Source of the DNA: Oscillospiraceae bacterium
GTDB taxonomy: Bacteria; Bacillota; Clostridia; Oscillospirales; Ruminococcaceae
Length of the DNA: 8,509 bases
Direction of reading: 5' to 3'
NCBI GenBank assembly: GCA_018110855.1
Contig: JAGBFZ010000338.1
Location: 1-8,509, forward strand
Shown here: piece by piece, positions 6,230 through 8,509 of the stretch
Layout: each line of letters starts with the position of its first letter
Position numbering within the stretch: position 1 is the stretch's first letter
Program-made: the position numbers and the translations under genes
Notes under the pieces: model-generated
What the model was told of the DNA's origin: nothing
The model's database searches: none
Seen by the model: only the letters and a program-made list of their open reading frames with translations

Positions 6230-7285
6230 TTATTTCAGAAATTTTTCAAAATCCTCAACGGGCATTTTTACAGCAGAAGAAGCTCCGATATCAGAGCAGA
6301 TAATGACGCTTATGCTGCTGCCTGCACGCTTCTTGTCATTAAGGCAGGCGCCGCCCAGATCCTTTGCCTCAGGCTCAACGGTAATGTCAAGGCAGTATTT
6401 TTTCAGGCAGGCGGTAAGTTCGTCCGTCAGACCGTTTCTGCACATATTCTTTGCTTCTGCAAGATATGTTATCATCTCCATGCCCTTAGCAACTGCTCTG
6501 CCGTGGGAGATCCCTGTGTAATGATAGTATTGCTCAATGGAGTGACCGAGAGTGTGACCGAAGTTAAGGAGCATTCTTTCGCCCTTGTCAAATTCATCGG
6601 CTTCAACTACATCACGCTTGATGGTAACGCAGCGGGAAATAATATCCTCCATCACTTCCCAAATGCTGTCAATATCATGGCTCATGAGAATATCAAAAAG
6701 GGGAGCGGATTTTATCATGGCATATTTAACCACCTCGCCCATTCCGTCAATGAGAAAATCACGGGGAAGGGTGCGCAGAGCGTCGGTATCGCATAATACG
6801 AGCTTAGGCTGCTTGAAAGCGCCTACAAGATTCTTTCCTTCGGGAATATCAATGGCAGTCTTGCCGCCTACCGAGGAATCCACCTGAGCCAGCAGAGATG
6901 TGGGCAGCTGAACGAAATCCATGCCCCGAAGATATGTAGCCGAGGCATAGCCTGCCATATCTCCCGTAACGCCGCCGCCGAGGGCAGCAATGCAGTCTGT
7001 TCGGGTGAAATGGTTCTCCGCAAGAAAGCCGTAGATCTTGTTTAAAGTGTCGGAGCATTTTGAAGCCTCACCGTGGGGGAAAATGAAGCTGTGGACTTCA
7101 AAACCCGCTTCATTTAGGGAGCTTTTTACCCTGTCAAGATATATTTCGCTTACATTATCGTCGGAAATAACAGCTATTTTTTCTGCGCCTGTGACATTTT
7201 TAATATACCCGCCGCAGCTGTCAAGCAGCCCGCCGCCGATGATAACATCGTATTTAACGGAGGCGTTTACTGTAATGGTTTCCAT
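6230..7285 (-). CDS. aroB: 3-dehydroquinate synthase (EC 4.2.3.4)
   Basis: This enzyme converts DAHP to 3-dehydroquinate, the second step of the shikimate pathway, with NAD+ and a divalent metal. The NAD-binding loop GGGVTGDMAGYASATYLRG spans 103-121, followed by PTSLLAQVDSSVGGKTAID at 128-146. The metal ligands expected for the family are present: Glu184 (GMGEVVKY), His244 (NFGHTLGH) and His261 (SHGRAVAKGM). A C-terminal DKKR is at 317-320. At 351 residues it matches the usual length. The start at 7285 is chosen because AAAGGA lies at 7297-7302; an in-frame ATG at 7342 would add 19 residues encoded by the terminator hairpin. It is the first gene of the aro run and directly follows that terminator, with little room for its own promoter. 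Confidence 0.96.
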   Translation of the reverse strand: METITVNASVKYDVIIGGGLLDSCGGYIKNVTGAEKIAVISDDNVSEIYLDRVKSSLNEAGFEVHSFIFPHGEASKCSDTLNKIYGFLAENHFTRTDCIAALGGGVTGDMAGYASATYLRGMDFVQLPTSLLAQVDSSVGGKTAIDIPEGKNLVGAFKQPKLVLCDTDALRTLPRDFLIDGMGEVVKYAMIKSAPLFDILMSHDIDSIWEVMEDIISRCVTIKRDVVEADEFDKGERMLLNFGHTLGHSIEQYYHYTGISHGRAVAKGMEMITYLAEAKNMCRNGLTDELTACLKKYCLDITVEPEAKDLGGACLNDKKRAGSSISVIICSDIGASSAVKMPVEDFEKFLK

Positions 7286-7296
7286 AAAAATACATA

Positions 7297-7302
7297 TCCT
7301 TT
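7297..7302 (-). promoter_or_regulatory. Ribosome binding site fixing the aroB start
   Basis: AAAGGA lies 11 bases before the ATG at 7285, a slightly long spacing made of ATGTATTTTT-type AT-rich sequence. It sits only three bases after the T tract of the upstream terminator. It supports METITVN as the true N-terminus and argues against the longer frame from 7342. Confidence 0.7.
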
Positions 7303-7305
7303 CAG

Positions 7306-7342
7306 AAAAAATCAAGTGACTCTGCAAGGCAGGCAGAGTCAC
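7306..7342 (-). terminator. Intrinsic terminator after the LRR lipoprotein gene, abutting aroB
   Basis: GTGACTCTGC (7316-7325) and GCAGAGTCAC (7333-7342) form a perfect 10-bp stem with a 7-base loop. On the minus strand it is followed by TTGATTTTTTC, a good U-rich tract. It lies 12 bases after the LRR gene stop. Because the aroB ribosome binding site begins almost at once, the hairpin may also act as an attenuator in the aroB leader. Confidence 0.8.
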
Positions 7343-7371
7343 ATTATGTCTATACTACCCCGTCACAATAA
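7343..7371 (-). promoter_or_regulatory. Possible weak promoter for the aro operon
   Basis: CATAAT at 7348-7343 matches a -10 hexamer at 5 of 6 positions. The -35 region at the ideal spacing is poor (TTATTG, 7371-7366), and a better-looking TTGTGA (7368-7363) is only 14 bases away. Transcription would begin inside the terminator stem near 7337, which would break that hairpin in the new transcript and so escape termination. This is a tentative call based on position and one hexamer. Confidence 0.25.
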
Positions 7372-8395
7372 CGCAGTCGGGAAGCTGCGTCTCCATATAC
7401 TCAAGCTCGATGAAATCCGAGGTGCGTTTCAGGTCAATGTTGATTATGTACAGCTTTTTAAGCCCGCTCAGCTCGTAAACGGGAGTGAGATCACCGATAG
7501 GGTTGTCCGAAAGCTTGAGCCAGCCCAAGGTTTTCAGCTCCGCAAGAGGAGTGATATCGGTTATCTGATTGCCGTTCAGATAAATTTCGGTAACAGCGTC
7601 CATTCTCCACAGGGGGAAAATGTCGGTGATATTGTTGTTCTGGAGATGTATCCTGTCCATCATAACCATGCCCTCTACGGGAGTGATGTCGCTGATATTA
7701 TTGTCGTTGAGCTTTAAGAGCCTCATGCCCTTCATGCCCTCAAGAGCGGAAATATCCGATATATCGTTGTCCGAAAGGTCAAGGTTTGTGAGGTTAATAA
7801 GATTCTTCAAAGGCGAGATATCCTTTATCTCATTATCACGCAGATAGAGGGTGCGCAGATTTGTAAGCCCCGCAATGGGAGTCAGGTCGGATATATTATT
7901 CTTGAAAAGGGAAAGTGTCTGGAGATTTGTCAGCCCCATAATAGGCGTAAGATCGCTGATGTTATTCTGATAGATGTGAAGCTCGGTGAGATTCAGCATA
8001 TATTTCAGATCGGCAATATCCTCATTGGTAAGACCCATATTGTTAAGGGTCAGCGAGGTGAGGGATGTGGAATATTCCACGCCCTTTATAGTAATGGTAT
8101 CGGGGAGATCCGCCATAGCGCTTTCCTTTGCGCTCACAGCAGCGCTTACCTCGGGAAGATCTGAGCCGTTCAGATAATCAAGCTTTGATTTGGGGATAAG
8201 TGTGGGAGCAGCGTCGGTCTCAAGCTCAGCAAGCTGGCTTTCGAGGCTGTCCACCTTGGAAACGAGTTCATCATGGGAAAGCTCTTCATTTCCCGCACCT
8301 GCGGCAGAAACATCATTTGAGTCGGCGCAGCCTGTGAAAATAAGGGTTGAAAGAACAGTAATAAGCATCAGAAGAATTGTAATTTTTTTCATCAT
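7355..8395 (-). CDS. Leucine-rich-repeat (internalin/SDS22-like) surface lipoprotein
   Basis: A lipoprotein signal peptide ends in IFTGC with the lipidated Cys at residue 23, so the protein should be attached to the outer face of the membrane. Residues 38-60 (ELSHDELVSKVDSLESQLAE and onward) look like a short coiled coil. After a linker and an ITIKGVEYSTSLTSL cap-like segment at 101-115, a degenerate first repeat is followed by eight exact 22-residue repeats (136-311) of the form LxxLxLxxNxIxDIxPLxxLxx, then a C-terminal cap ending at 346. Repeats of this type form a curved solenoid that binds other proteins or glycans; the partner is unknown. The start at 8395 (ATGATG) has AAGGG at 8405-8409, nine bases upstream; starting at the second ATG would change one residue only. 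A consensus promoter precedes it and a terminator follows, so it may be a single-gene unit with read-through into aroB. Confidence 0.9.
   Translation of the reverse strand: MMKKITILLMLITVLSTLIFTGCADSNDVSAAGAGNEELSHDELVSKVDSLESQLAELETDAAPTLIPKSKLDYLNGSDLPEVSAAVSAKESAMADLPDTITIKGVEYSTSLTSLTLNNMGLTNEDIADLKYMLNLTELHIYQNNISDLTPIMGLTNLQTLSLFKNNISDLTPIAGLTNLRTLYLRDNEIKDISPLKNLINLTNLDLSDNDISDISALEGMKGMRLLKLNDNNISDITPVEGMVMMDRIHLQNNNITDIFPLWRMDAVTEIYLNGNQITDITPLAELKTLGWLKLSDNPIGDLTPVYELSGLKKLYIINIDLKRTSDFIELEYMETQLPDCVIVTG
7463..7990 (-). repeat. Eight tandem 66-bp units encoding leucine-rich repeats
   Basis: The region is 528 bases, exactly eight units of 22 codons with no insertions. Units 1 and 2 (residues 136-157 and 158-179) are the most alike, sharing NNISDLTPI and GLTN. 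The others keep the Leu, Asn, Ile and Asp positions of the consensus. Regular length and high similarity fit duplication within the gene, and the copy number could differ between strains. Confidence 0.85.
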
Positions 8396-8439
8396 TCAGC
8401 ACCGCCCTTCCATAAAATTAAATACAGTTATACAAGTAT

Positions 8440-8468
8440 ATTATAAATTATTTTTTTTATATTGTCAA
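8440..8468 (-). promoter_or_regulatory. Perfect consensus sigma-70 promoter for the LRR lipoprotein gene
   Basis: On the minus strand TTGACA (8468-8463) and TATAAT (8445-8440) are separated by exactly 17 bases, matching the vegetative consensus at every hexamer position. The spacer is very AT-rich, including a run of A on this strand. Transcription should start near 8433, giving a leader of about 38 bases to the ATG at 8395. Confidence 0.88.
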
Positions 8469-8493
8469 TAGCTTTGATGGATAAAAATAAACG

Positions 8494-8509
8494 AAAAACC
8501 CGACCTGTC
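8494..8509 (-). terminator. Tail of a probable terminator of the gene upstream of the window
   Basis: Reading the minus strand from the window edge gives GACAGGTCGGG followed by TTTTTCG and further T-rich sequence. This looks like the descending arm and U tract of an intrinsic terminator whose other arm lies beyond position 8509. Without that arm the call is a guess from composition. Confidence 0.35.

Noticed and set aside
7286..7342. A 19-residue N-terminal extension of AroB
   Set aside because: It would be encoded by the terminator hairpin and the ribosome binding site region. The start at 7285 has a Shine-Dalgarno and gives the normal AroB length and N-terminus.
7286..7354. T-box or other riboswitch in front of the aro operon
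   Set aside because: Only 69 bases are available, containing a single simple hairpin. There is no room for, and no sign of, a specifier loop or antiterminator bulge.
7316..7717. A 133-codon open frame on the plus strand
   Set aside because: It mirrors the LRR region, so its apparent periodicity is inherited from the 66-bp repeats. It starts in the terminator hairpin and has no support of its own.
7463..7990. Regular repeats as a CRISPR-like or non-coding array
   Set aside because: The periodicity is exactly 66 bases in frame and encodes the LRR consensus; there are no identical repeats separated by unique spacers.

Overview
The window reads like ordinary core genome of a low-to-mid GC Firmicute, most likely a clostridial gut anaerobe near Ruminococcus (Oscillospiraceae). 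The reasons are clostridial versions of AroA, AroC and a galactokinase-like protein, a DUF4364 gene, strong AAGGAG-type ribosome binding sites, and two lipoproteins plus one wall-anchored protein with a Gram-positive sorting signal. The genus is an inference from sequence feel, not from a search. All eight genes lie on the minus strand, so transcription runs from high to low coordinates.

Layout in the direction of transcription. At 8509-8396 there is what looks like the tail of an upstream terminator, then a perfect consensus sigma-70 promoter. This drives a leucine-rich-repeat lipoprotein (8395-7355), which is followed by an intrinsic terminator. Next comes a tight five-gene run: aroB (7285-6230), aroA (6207-4981), aroC (4951-3860), a DUF4364 protein (3819-3256) and a galactokinase-family gene (3239-1995), with gaps of only 16 to 40 bases. 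A strong hairpin terminator touching the galK stop ends this unit. A second promoter (1914-1886) then drives a 250-residue secreted protein with a sortase-like C-terminal signal (1818-1066). After a 12-bp hairpin comes an extracellular solute-binding lipoprotein (963 to the window edge, C-terminus missing).

How they work together. AroB, AroA and AroC cover steps 2, 6 and 7 of the shikimate pathway (DHQ synthase, EPSP synthase, chorismate synthase); the other steps are not in the window. The DUF4364 and galactokinase genes appear to share the aro transcript without an obvious metabolic link. The solute-binding lipoprotein and the wall-anchored protein look like the surface part of an ABC uptake locus, probably for a sugar or oligosaccharide, but the permease genes lie outside the window.

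I saw no RNA genes, CRISPR arrays, insertion sequences or clear signs of horizontal transfer, and no stretch over 300 bases without a gene. I did not find a novel system. The points most worth a second look are the altered sugar-binding motif of the galactokinase, the terminator pressed against the aroB ribosome binding site, and the uncharacterised wall-anchored partner of the solute-binding protein.
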